Shown: positions 7,366 to 17,585, counted from the stretch's first letter. The stretch: 36,222 bases of DNA from Acidimicrobiaceae bacterium (GCA_002722525.1 PBMJ01000014.1:1-36222); one strand, 5' to 3'. The notes: generated by a model not told the origin, from the letters alone. Numbers and translations are program-made.

Positions 7366-9036
7366 GTGAGTGTAAATAATTCCGAAGCGAATGAAACAGG
7401 TGTAAGCGGAAAGCCCGCGCTGCTTGTGGGAGCTGGAGTGGCTCTGTCAAGGTTATCCGGCCTGATACGTGAACTTATTCTTGCAGGCCTTCTCGGAACA
7501 CGCATAGCCGCTGATGCCTTTAAGGCAGCCTTGCAAATTCCTGGTCTTTTGCAGAATATCTTAGGAGAAGGAACTTTATCTGCTTCGTTCGTCCCTGTCT
7601 ATAGCCAACTAGTCGATGAAGAGGAGCACGATGAGAGCAATGCAAGCGCCGTTGCTGGCGTTGTTCTCTCTGTTCTGGCCCTATTAACAGGGTTTGTGGT
7701 ATTTGTAGGGATAATTGCGGCAAGACCAATAACGAAAATTCTTCTTCCTGTATTACCTGACGCTACTTTCGAGCTAACTGTTGATCTAGTCCGTGTAATG
7801 TGGGCTGGATTAGGCTTTATTGTTCTATCGGCTTGGTGTCTAGGGGTTCTCAATGCGCATAGAAAATTTTTCCTTTCTTTCGCAGCTCCTATCGTTTGGA
7901 ACGCAGCCCAAATTTTCCTTGCCGTATTTGCATGGGCTAATGGGTGGAATGAGGGAGAAATAGCCAAAGCAGCAGCTTGGGGCGTTCTCATCGGAGGGTT
8001 TTTACAATTCGCTATACAGCTGCCCGCCGTATACAAGGCTGCCCCTTCCATTCGAACAAGTTTCCGCATTCGCCTTAAGCCTGTTCAGGATATTTTCGCT
8101 AGGTTCACTCCGGCTCTTTTGGGAAGAGGAGTTATCCAACTGTCAGCTTTTTTCGATCTGTTTCTCGCTGGCTTCTTAGCAGCTGGAGCTTTTGCTGGCT
8201 TATCTATAGCTCAAATCATCTACTTGCTCCCTATTGGCATCTTTGCGATGTCGATTGTTTCCGCTGACCTTCCCGAACTATCACGCGATCAAAAAGAAAT
8301 AAGCAAAGTGATAAAACGTCTAGAAATAAGTCATGAGAGACTTGTCTTTTACGTCGCATTTTCGGCTATTGCATTTTTCTCAATTGGAAAACCTATAATC
8401 GGGGCTCTTTTTGAACGCGGCGAATTTACCGAAGAAGATACTTTGTTTGTATGGCTTATTTTATGCGCATACAGCTTCGGATTAATCACTTCTAGCGTCA
8501 GCCGACTATTTCAAAATGTCTGTTACGCAGGTGGAGACACTAGAGGCCCAGCAAAGTTTGCTGCACTTAGAGTTTGCTTTTCAGGTGTTATCGGCGTGAT
8601 ATTAATGTTTCAATTTGACCGTTTTGCTATCAACGTTGATGAGATTGTCAAGATAGGTGATCTACCGGTTTTCAAGCCGCTTCCAGAGTCCATACGCTCG
8701 ACAGATATGGGGCCCCAAGCTTTAGGTGCTATAGGCCTAGCCCTGGGTAGTGCCTGTGGGTCTTGGATAGAGTATGCGCGACTGAAAAAGCGGATGGTTA
8801 GTATTCTCCCCTCTGGTTATCATCTACCTAAACCATTAGTGAATCTCTATATTCCTCTTGTGGTTAGTGGACTAATTGGCGGAGTTCTCACATGGGTTTT
8901 TGATGGGGTTCACAATTTGATACTAGGACCATCTCTCCTCATAGTTACGGGGGTTGTGTATGTCTATTTGTCCTACTTAAAAGGATCTGACCCCGCAAGA
9001 GAGCTACTTCGTCTTGCCAAAGTCCCTCATAAATAA
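7366..9036 (+). CDS. murJ: Lipid II flippase MurJ/MviN family; GTG start
   Basis: Multi-TM MATE-like protein with LSRLSGLIRELILAGLLGTRIAADAFKAALQIPGLLQNILGEGTLSASFVPVYSQ. Confidence 0.92.
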   Translation: MSVNNSEANETGVSGKPALLVGAGVALSRLSGLIRELILAGLLGTRIAADAFKAALQIPGLLQNILGEGTLSASFVPVYSQLVDEEEHDESNASAVAGVVLSVLALLTGFVVFVGIIAARPITKILLPVLPDATFELTVDLVRVMWAGLGFIVLSAWCLGVLNAHRKFFLSFAAPIVWNAAQIFLAVFAWANGWNEGEIAKAAAWGVLIGGFLQFAIQLPAVYKAAPSIRTSFRIRLKPVQDIFARFTPALLGRGVIQLSAFFDLFLAGFLAAGAFAGLSIAQIIYLLPIGIFAMSIVSADLPELSRDQKEISKVIKRLEISHERLVFYVAFSAIAFFSIGKPIIGALFERGEFTEEDTLFVWLILCAYSFGLITSSVSRLFQNVCYAGGDTRGPAKFAALRVCFSGVIGVILMFQFDRFAINVDEIVKIGDLPVFKPLPESIRSTDMGPQALGAIGLALGSACGSWIEYARLKKRMVSILPSGYHLPKPLVNLYIPLVVSGLIGGVLTWVFDGVHNLILGPSLLIVTGVVYVYLSYLKGSDPARELLRLAKVPHK

Positions 9037-10137
9037 TCAGTTACTAGATGAAGGTAACAGCACTAGGTCATCACGGTGGATAACTTCTTCTGGCGACCCT
9101 CTAGGATGCTCTTGAGTAGAAAGGCCTAATAGAGGAGCGAGATCGATAGAGCTTACCGCACACAAGCCGCGGGCAATGTGCTTCCCCGTAGCATTGATAA
9201 TAGAAACTGCTTCGCCACTTTCCCATTGTCCAGAAATACTCTTTACACCGACAGCCAACAAGGAACCTCCCCTATTCAAAAGAGCTTCTTCCGCTCCGTG
9301 GTCTATTTGAAGCGTTCCATTGGCTTCTAGGGCAAAGGCTATCCATAGCTTCTTTGCTGAAAGTTTCTGCTGATTAGGGCGCACAATGGTACCTGTTTCG
9401 GGCGATTCATTTAATGCGTTAATCAGAACTCTATCACTAGCTGCAGAAGCGATAGTCGTCGTAACGCCAGACCATGCAGCCATCCTCGCTGCAGCTAGTT
9501 TTGAACTCATGCCCCCGCTACCCTGATTCCCACCGGATTTCCCAATCTCTGCACTCAACTCAGCAGTAGAGTCGATTTCTGGTATTAAGGTTGCGCTTTC
9601 ATCCAAATGGGGATCTGCTGAGTAAATACCTTCTGTGTCAGTAAGAATAATTAGCTTCTCCGCTTTAACTAGGTGCGCAAGCAATGCCGCAATGCGATCA
9701 TTATCTCCCCACCTAATAGCGTCATCCGCTACAGCATCATTCTCATTAACAATTGGGACGATTCCGGCTTCCAACAAAGACTCAAGGGTTGATCGCGCAT
9801 GAAGATAACGAGAACGAACAAAAAAATCATCAGGGGCTAGGAGCAGCTGGCCATACTCTAGGTTATGCCGAGCTAATTCTTCTCCATAGATCGCCATGAG
9901 CTTTGGTTGCCCTACCGCAGAAGCAGCTTGAAGAACACGCGAGTCCTCAGGGCGACCTGAGGTATAGCCTAACATAGGTAGCCCAACTCCAATAGCGCCA
10001 CTACTAACCAAAATAATGTCGCTGTATTCTTTTCTGACTTCGGCAACTTCATCACACAATTTGGCGATTGCCTCGCGCTTTATGGAACCATCAACTTTGG
10101 TTAATGAAGAAGTACCTATTTTAACGACAACTTTCAC
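9037..10137 (-). CDS. proB: Glutamate 5-kinase with C-terminal PUA domain
   Basis: VVKIGTSSLT, LVSSGAIGVGLPMLG, NENDAVADDAIRWGDNDRIAALLA, GSGGMSSKLAAARMA; adjacent to obg. Confidence 0.94.
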   Translation of the reverse strand: MKVVVKIGTSSLTKVDGSIKREAIAKLCDEVAEVRKEYSDIILVSSGAIGVGLPMLGYTSGRPEDSRVLQAASAVGQPKLMAIYGEELARHNLEYGQLLLAPDDFFVRSRYLHARSTLESLLEAGIVPIVNENDAVADDAIRWGDNDRIAALLAHLVKAEKLIILTDTEGIYSADPHLDESATLIPEIDSTAELSAEIGKSGGNQGSGGMSSKLAAARMAAWSGVTTTIASAASDRVLINALNESPETGTIVRPNQQKLSAKKLWIAFALEANGTLQIDHGAEEALLNRGGSLLAVGVKSISGQWESGEAVSIINATGKHIARGLCAVSSIDLAPLLGLSTQEHPRGSPEEVIHRDDLVLLPSSSN

Positions 10138-10190
10138 GCTTCTATTGTCGCAGCATCGGAGATGAATTTCTTGTATTTAGACCTAAGTAA

Positions 10191-11447
10191 TTAGAAGTCA
10201 AAGTTTCCATCTTCTTGAAATTCAAACTCCAGTTGACCGATCTTAACAATATCCCCTTCTTTCACGCCAGCGCGCCTAAGCGCCTTATTGACACCCAGTT
10301 TCTCCAGAGAGCTCTGAACAAACTGGAGGGCTTCTATGTTAGTTAGATCATTTAACGAGACAGCACGCTCAGCGCTTCTTCCAAAGACGGTGAATAGGTT
10401 GTTACCACTCTTTTCTACTCGAATGCCTTTGGGAGTAGGGCGGTGAATGACTTCATCAGTATCTGTAACAGTTGCTTGGCTTCGGTCGTACTTAACTAGC
10501 CGCTCCATTTCTGCGACAGCGCTTTCTAATCCATAACCAGTAACTGATGAAATTGGCAGGCAGGAATCTGGTACCTCCGCAGTACCTACATCATGTTTCG
10601 ATCCTAGAAGCAAACGAGGCCTTTGAAGAAGATCGGGTTTATAGGTTCCGAGCTCTCTTAGAAGCGTCTCGAGTTGCTCATCAGGAGATATCCCCTCGTA
10701 GGCTGCTAGGTCAAGAAGGACTACCAATACTCTCGCTCTTTCAACATGCTTAAGGAACTGGTGGCCTAACCCTTTGCCTTCCGATGCCCCTTCAATAAGA
10801 CCTGGTATATCTGCTACCACCATTTCAAAATCTTCCCGCACTTTAACAACCCCTAAGTTAGGAACCAGTGTGGTGAATGGGTAGTCAGCAATTTTTGGAC
10901 GAGCAGCGGATATCCGAGAGATTAGAGTACTTTTCCCTACATTTGGAAAGCCTACTAAAGCGACATCAGCCAATAACTTCAACTCTAGTCGAAGCCATTG
11001 CTCTTCCCCTGATTCACCTTGCTCAGCGAAACTTGGAGCGCGTCGATTGTTAGCTAAAAATCTTGCATTTCCTTTACCACCCTCACCACCTTTTGCTCCG
11101 AGCCATTTCGTTCCTGATGATGAAAGATCAGCTAATATTTCGCCTCCTTGATCTCGAACGATTGTGCCCACCGGAACAGATACTTCCAACGAATCGCCAT
11201 TCGCACCATGACGTCGTTTACCTGCTCCATGCCGACCATTTTCGGCGCGTCGATGAGGATAATCCCTAAACGAAAGCAAAGAAGCAGTATTATGGTCTGC
11301 GACCAACCAAATATCACCCCCATTACCGCCATCGCCTCCATCGGGGCCACCCCGATTGACATGCGCTTCTCTCCTAAAGGCGACACATCCTGCTCCACCG
11401 TCGCCTCCTCTTACATTGAGGCCGCATTCGTCAACAAAATTTGACAC
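10191..11447 (-). CDS. obg: Obg/CgtA GTPase with C-terminal OCT domain; GTG start
   Basis: Glycine-rich Obg fold (GGDGGAGCVAFRREAHVNRGGPDGGDGGNGG), GFPNVGKSTLISRISAARPKIADYPFTTLVPNLGVV. Confidence 0.97.
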   Translation of the reverse strand: MSNFVDECGLNVRGGDGGAGCVAFRREAHVNRGGPDGGDGGNGGDIWLVADHNTASLLSFRDYPHRRAENGRHGAGKRRHGANGDSLEVSVPVGTIVRDQGGEILADLSSSGTKWLGAKGGEGGKGNARFLANNRRAPSFAEQGESGEEQWLRLELKLLADVALVGFPNVGKSTLISRISAARPKIADYPFTTLVPNLGVVKVREDFEMVVADIPGLIEGASEGKGLGHQFLKHVERARVLVVLLDLAAYEGISPDEQLETLLRELGTYKPDLLQRPRLLLGSKHDVGTAEVPDSCLPISSVTGYGLESAVAEMERLVKYDRSQATVTDTDEVIHRPTPKGIRVEKSGNNLFTVFGRSAERAVSLNDLTNIEALQFVQSSLEKLGVNKALRRAGVKEGDIVKIGQLEFEFQEDGNFDF

Positions 11448-11507
11448 AGTATTACCTTAGATTGAAGCCACCTAGACCAGTGACTGTTTCGAAAATATTA
11501 GCAAAGT

Positions 11508-11759
11508 CTATTCAGGAATGACGTCAACGAGTTTTCTGCCGCGCCGTGATCCAAATTTAACTCTGCCATCAGCTGTGGCGAATAGAGTATCGTCTCCCCC
11601 GCGGCCAACATTATTACCTGGGTGGAATTTTGTTCCACGCTGACGTACCAGAATCGAACCAGCAGAAACTAAAGTTCCGTCATAGGCTTTAACGCCCAAG
11701 CGCTGAGCATTTGAATCTCTCCCGTTACGGGTAGACCCGCCGCCTTTAGTCTTTGACAT
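11508..11759 (-). CDS. rpmA: 50S ribosomal protein L27
   Basis: [44 protein letters not shown]. Confidence 0.98.
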   Translation of the reverse strand: MSKTKGGGSTRNGRDSNAQRLGVKAYDGTLVSAGSILVRQRGTKFHPGNNVGRGGDDTLFATADGRVKFGSRRGRKLVDVIPE

Positions 11760-11763
11760 CTTG

Positions 11764-12072
11764 CTAGTCCTTTGTTATCGAAGTGATTTTAATTTCATTG
11801 TAGTTCTGTCTGTGGCCCCACCGACGTCGCTGATTGCTCTTATTTTTGTATGTAAATCCATTGATCTTTTTTCCGCGACCTTCGCCAATGATTTCTGCCG
11901 TTACTTTGGTTCCCGCTAATTCTGCTGGAGTAGCGAAGATTGAATCTCCATCAACAATCATCACTGGAGACAGGCTGACAGAAGAACCCACATCTCCTAA
12001 TAATTCCACCTTGATGATTTGATCTTTTTCAACCCGGTATTGCTTTCCACCGGTCTTAATTACGGCATACAT
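11764..12072 (-). CDS. rplU: 50S ribosomal protein L21
   Basis: [25 protein letters not shown]...[31 protein letters not shown]. Confidence 0.98.
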   Translation of the reverse strand: MYAVIKTGGKQYRVEKDQIIKVELLGDVGSSVSLSPVMIVDGDSIFATPAELAGTKVTAEIIGEGRGKKINGFTYKNKSNQRRRWGHRQNYNEIKITSITKD

Positions 12073-12145
12073 AAGTCACTAGCCTAGTACTTTCTGCACA
12101 AAATACCGACACCCCCCAAAGCAGATAGCCAGAATCAGAGTTTAT

Positions 12146-13678
12146 TTAACTCTGAGCCTTCTGGTATGACTGTAATAAGCCCTCCCCTATTCGTTTGCGC
12201 GTCATTTCAACAAGTCCCAACTCAGATATTCCCAAAACTTGTGTGCGAGTTTTATCCCGGGACAATGCTTCACGGAATACTCTAAGTACATCTTCACGGT
12301 TCTTTTGAACTTCCATATCTACAAAATCAATAACAATAATCCCGCCTATATCTCTTAGACGAAGCTGCTTCGCTACTTCCTTTGCTGCTTCTAGATTGTT
12401 TCTATAGACAGTTTCCTCAAGGTTTGATGAACCGACGTTTTTACCAGTATTGACGTCAATCACAGTCAGAGCTTCAGTATGTTCAATAATTAAAGAGCCT
12501 CCGGAAGGGAGCCAGACTTTAGAGTCTAAGGCTTTTGTTAATTGCTCTGTAACATATAACTTCTCAAAAAGTGGAAGATCCTCCTCAGTTGGATTATGAA
12601 ACTCTATACGGTCAGCAAGCGCAGGTGCGACAGTTTCTAAGTACTCACTTGCTTCCAGATAGAGCTCCTTGTCATCTACGACAACGGACCTATACTCCTT
12701 ACTAAATTCTTCACGGATAACGCGGAACGGCATTTCGGGCTCTCGATGCAAAAGAGTGGGAGCTGAAGCTTTACTTGCTAATTCCTTAATAGTTTTCCAT
12801 TGCGCTACAAGACGATCAACATCTAATTGGATTTCTTGCTTTGTAATATTTTCTGCTGCAGTTCGCACTATGATTCCATGCTCAGCAGGCTTTGCTTTCT
12901 CAAGTATCTGACGTAGCCGCTTTCTCTCTTTCTCTTGAAGTCTTTTTGATATGCCAAACGTTGAACTATTTGGAACAAGAACCACAAAGCGCCCTGCAAG
13001 TGAAACCTCTTGAGTAAGTCGAGCACCCTTGTGGGCTATCGGATTTTTCGTAACTTGACATATGATCACTTGTTTATTCTTTAGAACTTCTTCGATCCGA
13101 GGGAGCTTCTTCTTATCAGCCTGATCAGAAGTCACTAAATCGCTCTGGTATAGAACTGCGTTTTTGGGCGTACCTATATCAACAAATGCTGCTTCCATTC
13201 CAGGCAGCACATTTTCGACTTTCCCTAGATAGACATTTCCATGAATCTCGCTTATATCATTAGCTGGCTGAGAAACAAAGAACTCTAATAGCGACCGTCC
13301 TTCTAAAGTAGCAATCTGGGTTAAACCGTCTTCCACATGCACAGCCATTGTGTACCGACCGACTGCCTTGCCTTTTCGTTCCTGTCCACGTCGTTTCTTG
13401 AGATTGGCTTCATCGAGCTCAATCCTTCCATTATTCTCAGTTGCCTTATTTCGACCCTCTGAAGAGCGAGATTTCCTTCGCTTCCGTCTTTTCCGATTGG
13501 CATTTTTAGTTGAAGAGCTGGTTGCATTCTTTCCGGCCTGATTCGCTATCGGTGCTGGGCGAGTATCTCCGATTTTTGGCTTATTCTTTTCTATGGGGTT
13601 CCTATCTCTAGAATTTTTATTGCTTTTATCGACATGATCATTCGCCCCATTCTTTTGGGCTTCGACTTGATCGGACAT
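12146..13678 (-). CDS. rne: Ribonuclease E/G family protein with basic disordered N-terminal extension; no Zn-link motif
   Basis: S1-like GNVYLGKVENVLPGMEAAFVDIG; catalytic LTVIDVNTGKNVG and GGIIVIDFVDM; C-terminal EMTRKRIGEGLLQSYQKAQS then stop; next to rplU/rpmA. Confidence 0.93.
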   Translation of the reverse strand: MSDQVEAQKNGANDHVDKSNKNSRDRNPIEKNKPKIGDTRPAPIANQAGKNATSSSTKNANRKRRKRRKSRSSEGRNKATENNGRIELDEANLKKRRGQERKGKAVGRYTMAVHVEDGLTQIATLEGRSLLEFFVSQPANDISEIHGNVYLGKVENVLPGMEAAFVDIGTPKNAVLYQSDLVTSDQADKKKLPRIEEVLKNKQVIICQVTKNPIAHKGARLTQEVSLAGRFVVLVPNSSTFGISKRLQEKERKRLRQILEKAKPAEHGIIVRTAAENITKQEIQLDVDRLVAQWKTIKELASKASAPTLLHREPEMPFRVIREEFSKEYRSVVVDDKELYLEASEYLETVAPALADRIEFHNPTEEDLPLFEKLYVTEQLTKALDSKVWLPSGGSLIIEHTEALTVIDVNTGKNVGSSNLEETVYRNNLEAAKEVAKQLRLRDIGGIIVIDFVDMEVQKNREDVLRVFREALSRDKTRTQVLGISELGLVEMTRKRIGEGLLQSYQKAQS

Positions 13679-13693
13679 GGGTTATTTCCCTTC

Positions 13694-14413
13694 TCATAAT
13701 GCGCCTACCAGAGAACGCATTGGGGTGGCACCAGCAACTTCTAGTGGGTCGAGTCGCCTAGCCCCCTCTTCGACTATTTGTTTTTTTCTACGGAGTTTGT
13801 ATTCACTAAGGTAGGGCTCCAAAGACCGGAGTAATTCACTCGGCCGCAGCGACCTAGGTTGTGTCCCCAGTTCAGCTTGCAACGTTACCCTCCCATCGAT
13901 TCTCTCATAGTTTTTTCGTACTAAATATACTTGCGGCTTTATGTCGTCAACGATTTCTTTTCCTTTTCGTTCCCGGCGTAAAACGATTTCATTTGCACTA
14001 TTTATTCTATCTATCCATGAGTCGACCTTGGTGTCATCCTCATTAACAGTGATGTCCCAAACACAAGAAGTCACTGTTTGCTGCAAAGAAGGGAACTTCC
14101 CGTTCATAATAGAAGCCCCGTTGATCTTTATTCCAGGGGGTAAATTAGAATTTAATGAGCTGCAAATATCCCCAACAATGATTAATTCTCTATCTGAATC
14201 ATCCACTTGGATATCGATGTACTCGCAATCTGACTCCGCACCTGTTGGTAGCGCTAGGCCATAAGATATTTTGGGTCGTGGAGAGAAACCTTGACTATAT
14301 ACAAGTGGGACTCTTGACACCCGCAAGGTCCTTTCCCATACTTTTGCAATATCGCGATGGCTTGCAAATCGGATTTTCCCTGTCTTAGTTGATCTAAGTC
14401 GAAGAGCCATCAT
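13694..14413 (-). CDS. TIGR03936/DUF2344 family radical SAM-linked protein
   Basis: MMALRLRSTKTGKIRFASHRDIAKVWERTLRVSRVPLVYSQGFSPRPKISYGLALPTGAESDCEYIDI; immediately downstream of the radical SAM gene. Confidence 0.92.
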   Translation of the reverse strand: MMALRLRSTKTGKIRFASHRDIAKVWERTLRVSRVPLVYSQGFSPRPKISYGLALPTGAESDCEYIDIQVDDSDRELIIVGDICSSLNSNLPPGIKINGASIMNGKFPSLQQTVTSCVWDITVNEDDTKVDSWIDRINSANEIVLRRERKGKEIVDDIKPQVYLVRKNYERIDGRVTLQAELGTQPRSLRPSELLRSLEPYLSEYKLRRKKQIVEEGARRLDPLEVAGATPMRSLVGAL

Positions 14414-14417
14414 ACGC

Positions 14418-16382
14418 CTAAACCGTTTCGCTTTTTTTGCGTATAGTCAAAAGTTGTGGCACTTCCGACCCTTTAGTTAGATCTTGCCAAGTTCCTTGAC
14501 TACCGCCGACTGGTGGCGAAGTCGAACCAACAACATGGTCGAGGCCGTAGCCAGTGCAGGCACCACAATCATAGCAAGGAGTCCATCGGCAATCTTCAAG
14601 GCCAACTTCTTCTAAGGCATCTCGCCATTCTTGCCAAAGGAAGTCCTTATAAAGGCCAGCATCAAGGTGATCCCAAGGTAATGGTTCAGATTTGTCGCGA
14701 TGCCGATATGCGTAGTCCTCAACTGAAAGGTTCAGCTTATCCATTGATGACAACCATCGGTCAAGGTCAAAGTGTTCGCTCCACTCTTGAAATATCCCGC
14801 CTGATCTCCACACTTCTTCGATAAGTGGTGAAAGCGCACGGTCTCCTCTACTCAAAACCCCTTCTATTAAAGTAGCCTTCGGGTCATGCCATTTCAGCTG
14901 GACCCCCCTAGACCGACTTGTCGCATCTTTAAGCAGGTTGATCTTTCTTTGGAGCTCTTCAATCGTATTTTGACCAAACCACTGAAATGGCGTGAATGGC
15001 TTCGGAACGAAACCTCCGACGCTAACGGTTACTGAAGCTTGTTTGGTATATCTTTTACCAATTTCGACACAGTTTTTTGCTAAATCTGCTATGCCCAAAG
15101 TGTCTTCATCAGTTTCAGTAGGTAATCCTATTAAGAAATAAAGCTTCACTCTTCGCCATCCTTGTGAGAATGCTGACTCGACAGCCCCATAAAGGTCTTC
15201 TTCTGTAATCAATTTGTTGATCACTTGTCGCATTCGCCAAGTTCCTGCTTCTGGAGCGAAGGTCAACCCAGAACGTTTTCCGCCTTGGAGCGTCGCTGCG
15301 ATACCTACTGTGAATGCATCCACACGAAGCGATGGCAAAGACACTCCCGTCTGTCCACATGACAAAGGGTCATCTCCAACTGCAGCGACTGCTTTCTCAA
15401 TATGGCTATAGTCTGCAGTCGATAGCGAAGTTAATGCAACTTGGTCATACCCTGTCCTCCGAAGACCTTCAGAAACCATCGTTCTTACTTGATCAACTGA
15501 CCGCTCTCGAACCGGACGAGTGATCATCCCAGCTTGACAGAATCTACAACCCCTCGTGCACCCTCTGAAAACTTCAACATTAAGGCGGTCGTGGACAACT
15601 TCAGTGATTGGGACAAGCTGGTTTTTGGGATATGGCCAATCCTCCAGACTTGTTATGGTTCGCTTCTCTACTAGTTTCGGCACATCATCGTACTTAGGTT
15701 CCAGAAGCTGGAACCCATTCTGATCTCTTGATAGGTTATACATTTGCGGGACGTATACCCCTTCAATCTTTGACAGCTCTCTTAGGAGAAAATCTCTACT
15801 TGGATGGGTGGACTCGCTGGTCTTCCATTGATGAATCACATAAGTTAATTCTGAAACAACCTCTTCACCGTCACCCAATACGAAGAAGTCAACAAAGTCA
15901 GCTAAAGGCTCGGGGTTGTATGTGCAATGACCGCCAGCAGCGATTAAGGGATCATCATTTCCTCTTTCAACAGAGCGCAATGGAGCCCCAGCTAAATCGA
16001 TACAATTCAAGAGATTTGTGTAAACAAGTTCGGAAGAAAGATTGAACGCTAATATATCGAACTCATTTGCAGGACGATGGGTATCAACGCTGAAAAGAGG
16101 AATTCGTTTTTCTCTCATTGTTTTCTCTAAATCAATCCAAGGAGCGTATGCTCGTTCGGCTTCTCCAATCGGAAGTTCATTAATTATTTCATAAAGGATC
16201 TGAAGGCCTTGATTGGGAAAACCAACTTCATATGCGTCTGGGTATGTCAAGAGCCATGCTACGTTTCTGGGATCGTGGGGCGGCTGAATGGCTCCTCGTT
16301 CCAACCCGATGTAGCGCGCTGGTTTTTCAACATGAAGTAGCAGGTGTTCTATTTCAGGCCAGATCGAAGTCATCCTTGGCAA
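14418..16382 (-). CDS. TIGR03960 family B12-binding-like/radical SAM protein
   Basis: Radical SAM CxxxCxxC in FRGCTRGCRFCQAG; N-terminal PDAYEVGFPNQGLQILYEIIN; C-terminal Cys cluster CRWTPCYDCGACTGYG. Confidence 0.93.
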   Translation of the reverse strand: MPRMTSIWPEIEHLLLHVEKPARYIGLERGAIQPPHDPRNVAWLLTYPDAYEVGFPNQGLQILYEIINELPIGEAERAYAPWIDLEKTMREKRIPLFSVDTHRPANEFDILAFNLSSELVYTNLLNCIDLAGAPLRSVERGNDDPLIAAGGHCTYNPEPLADFVDFFVLGDGEEVVSELTYVIHQWKTSESTHPSRDFLLRELSKIEGVYVPQMYNLSRDQNGFQLLEPKYDDVPKLVEKRTITSLEDWPYPKNQLVPITEVVHDRLNVEVFRGCTRGCRFCQAGMITRPVRERSVDQVRTMVSEGLRRTGYDQVALTSLSTADYSHIEKAVAAVGDDPLSCGQTGVSLPSLRVDAFTVGIAATLQGGKRSGLTFAPEAGTWRMRQVINKLITEEDLYGAVESAFSQGWRRVKLYFLIGLPTETDEDTLGIADLAKNCVEIGKRYTKQASVTVSVGGFVPKPFTPFQWFGQNTIEELQRKINLLKDATSRSRGVQLKWHDPKATLIEGVLSRGDRALSPLIEEVWRSGGIFQEWSEHFDLDRWLSSMDKLNLSVEDYAYRHRDKSEPLPWDHLDAGLYKDFLWQEWRDALEEVGLEDCRWTPCYDCGACTGYGLDHVVGSTSPPVGGSQGTWQDLTKGSEVPQLLTIRKKSETV

Positions 16383-16424
16383 GTCCGTTCTCTTAAATCA
16401 ACTTCCTGAAGGATACTAGATACT

Positions 16425-17585
16425 TCATCTAACAGCCTCATACCTTCGCATATGTACATTCAAAACCAGGCCAACGGCAACGAAACTAGTAAGGCTTGAT
16501 GAACCCCCGTAAGAAACAAATGGCAAAGGTATCCCAGTTATAGGCATGATGCCTAGTGTCATACCGACAGATTGGAACATCTGGAAAACGATCATCGTTA
16601 GAACTCCTACGCAGATTAGTGTTCCAAGAAGGTCTGCTGACTTTTTTGCTGTTCTCCAGCATCTCCATATGACTACTCCGAACAAACCCAAAATTACTAC
16701 GGCGCCGATAAACCCTAGCTCTTCTCCAACAACTGAAAAGAGAAAATCAGTATGCTGTTCTGGAACGAACTCGCCGCGCGTTTGTTGACCCTCTCCGTAG
16801 CCCTGACCTCGAAGACCTCCAGATCCAATAGCTATTTGAGCTTGTGTCTGTTGGTAGGCTGCTTCTGTCTGACTAGAAGCTGGATCGATAAATGAAGTTA
16901 GACGATCTCTTTGATAGTCCTGGAGTAAACCCGTACTCCAAATGATAGCAATACCGGCAACACCTACTAATGTCATAAAGGCTATATGGCGAGTTTGGGC
17001 TCCGCCCACAAGTAGCATCCCCATCGTTATGGCTACGAATACCAGCGCAGATCCGACATCGGTTTCCAGAAGAATTAAGCCAAGTGGAACCGAAGCAAGG
17101 AAAAGTGAATTTAGAATAGCTTTCTCACTTAGATAACCATCAAAGCGTTCGAGATAGCTTGCCAAGGCAAAAATAAACGCAACTTTACAGAATTCTGAAG
17201 GCTGCAGCTGAAATTGGCCAAATTCAAACCAAGCCCTTGTCCCATTTCGTTCTACACCTAGAGGAGTTAGAACCAGAAGAAGTAAGAGATTCGATCCCCA
17301 AAATACTATTGGGGCCAAGTCTCTAAGACGCCTATAAGGAATCGAGGATGTTACTAACATAAGGAGAGTGCCTGTGACTACAAACAAAGTATGGCGCGAT
17401 AAAAAACTCTTATCGTACATTGTTGGGTCGCTACCTCTAGTAGCGCTATAGACCATGAAAACACCTGTCACCCCAAGGGTCAGACAACTTAAGATCAGTG
17501 CGAGATCAATATGAAGCCAAGGAGAAATAGGGCTTCCAGTCGGATTCAACGATGATCTCTTCCTTTGCCAACTTAGGTCACTCAT
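16425..17585 (-). CDS. rodA: Rod shape-determining protein RodA (SEDS family); start placed at the ATG of MSDLSWQRKRSS rather than the longer ORF call to 17696
   Basis: SEDS motifs NGTRAWFEFGQFQLQPSEFCKVAFIFALASYL and PEQHTDFLFSVVGEELGFIGA; the longer ORF overlaps mrdA out of frame. Confidence 0.92.
   Translation of the reverse strand: MSDLSWQRKRSSLNPTGSPISPWLHIDLALILSCLTLGVTGVFMVYSATRGSDPTMYDKSFLSRHTLFVVTGTLLMLVTSSIPYRRLRDLAPIVFWGSNLLLLLVLTPLGVERNGTRAWFEFGQFQLQPSEFCKVAFIFALASYLERFDGYLSEKAILNSLFLASVPLGLILLETDVGSALVFVAITMGMLLVGGAQTRHIAFMTLVGVAGIAIIWSTGLLQDYQRDRLTSFIDPASSQTEAAYQQTQAQIAIGSGGLRGQGYGEGQQTRGEFVPEQHTDFLFSVVGEELGFIGAVVILGLFGVVIWRCWRTAKKSADLLGTLICVGVLTMIVFQMFQSVGMTLGIMPITGIPLPFVSYGGSSSLTSFVAVGLVLNVHMRRYEAVR

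Noticed and set aside
7599-8069. 156-aa minus-strand ORF inside murJ
   Set aside because: Antisense shadow of a well-supported MurJ frame; composition (Ala/Thr/Arg rich) and lack of recognisable motifs suggest it is not a gene.
12135-12155. TCAGAGTT-TATTT-AACTCTGA hairpin at the rne stop codon
   Set aside because: 8-bp stem overlapping the rne stop and after rplU/before no U-tract on the minus strand; too weak to call a terminator.
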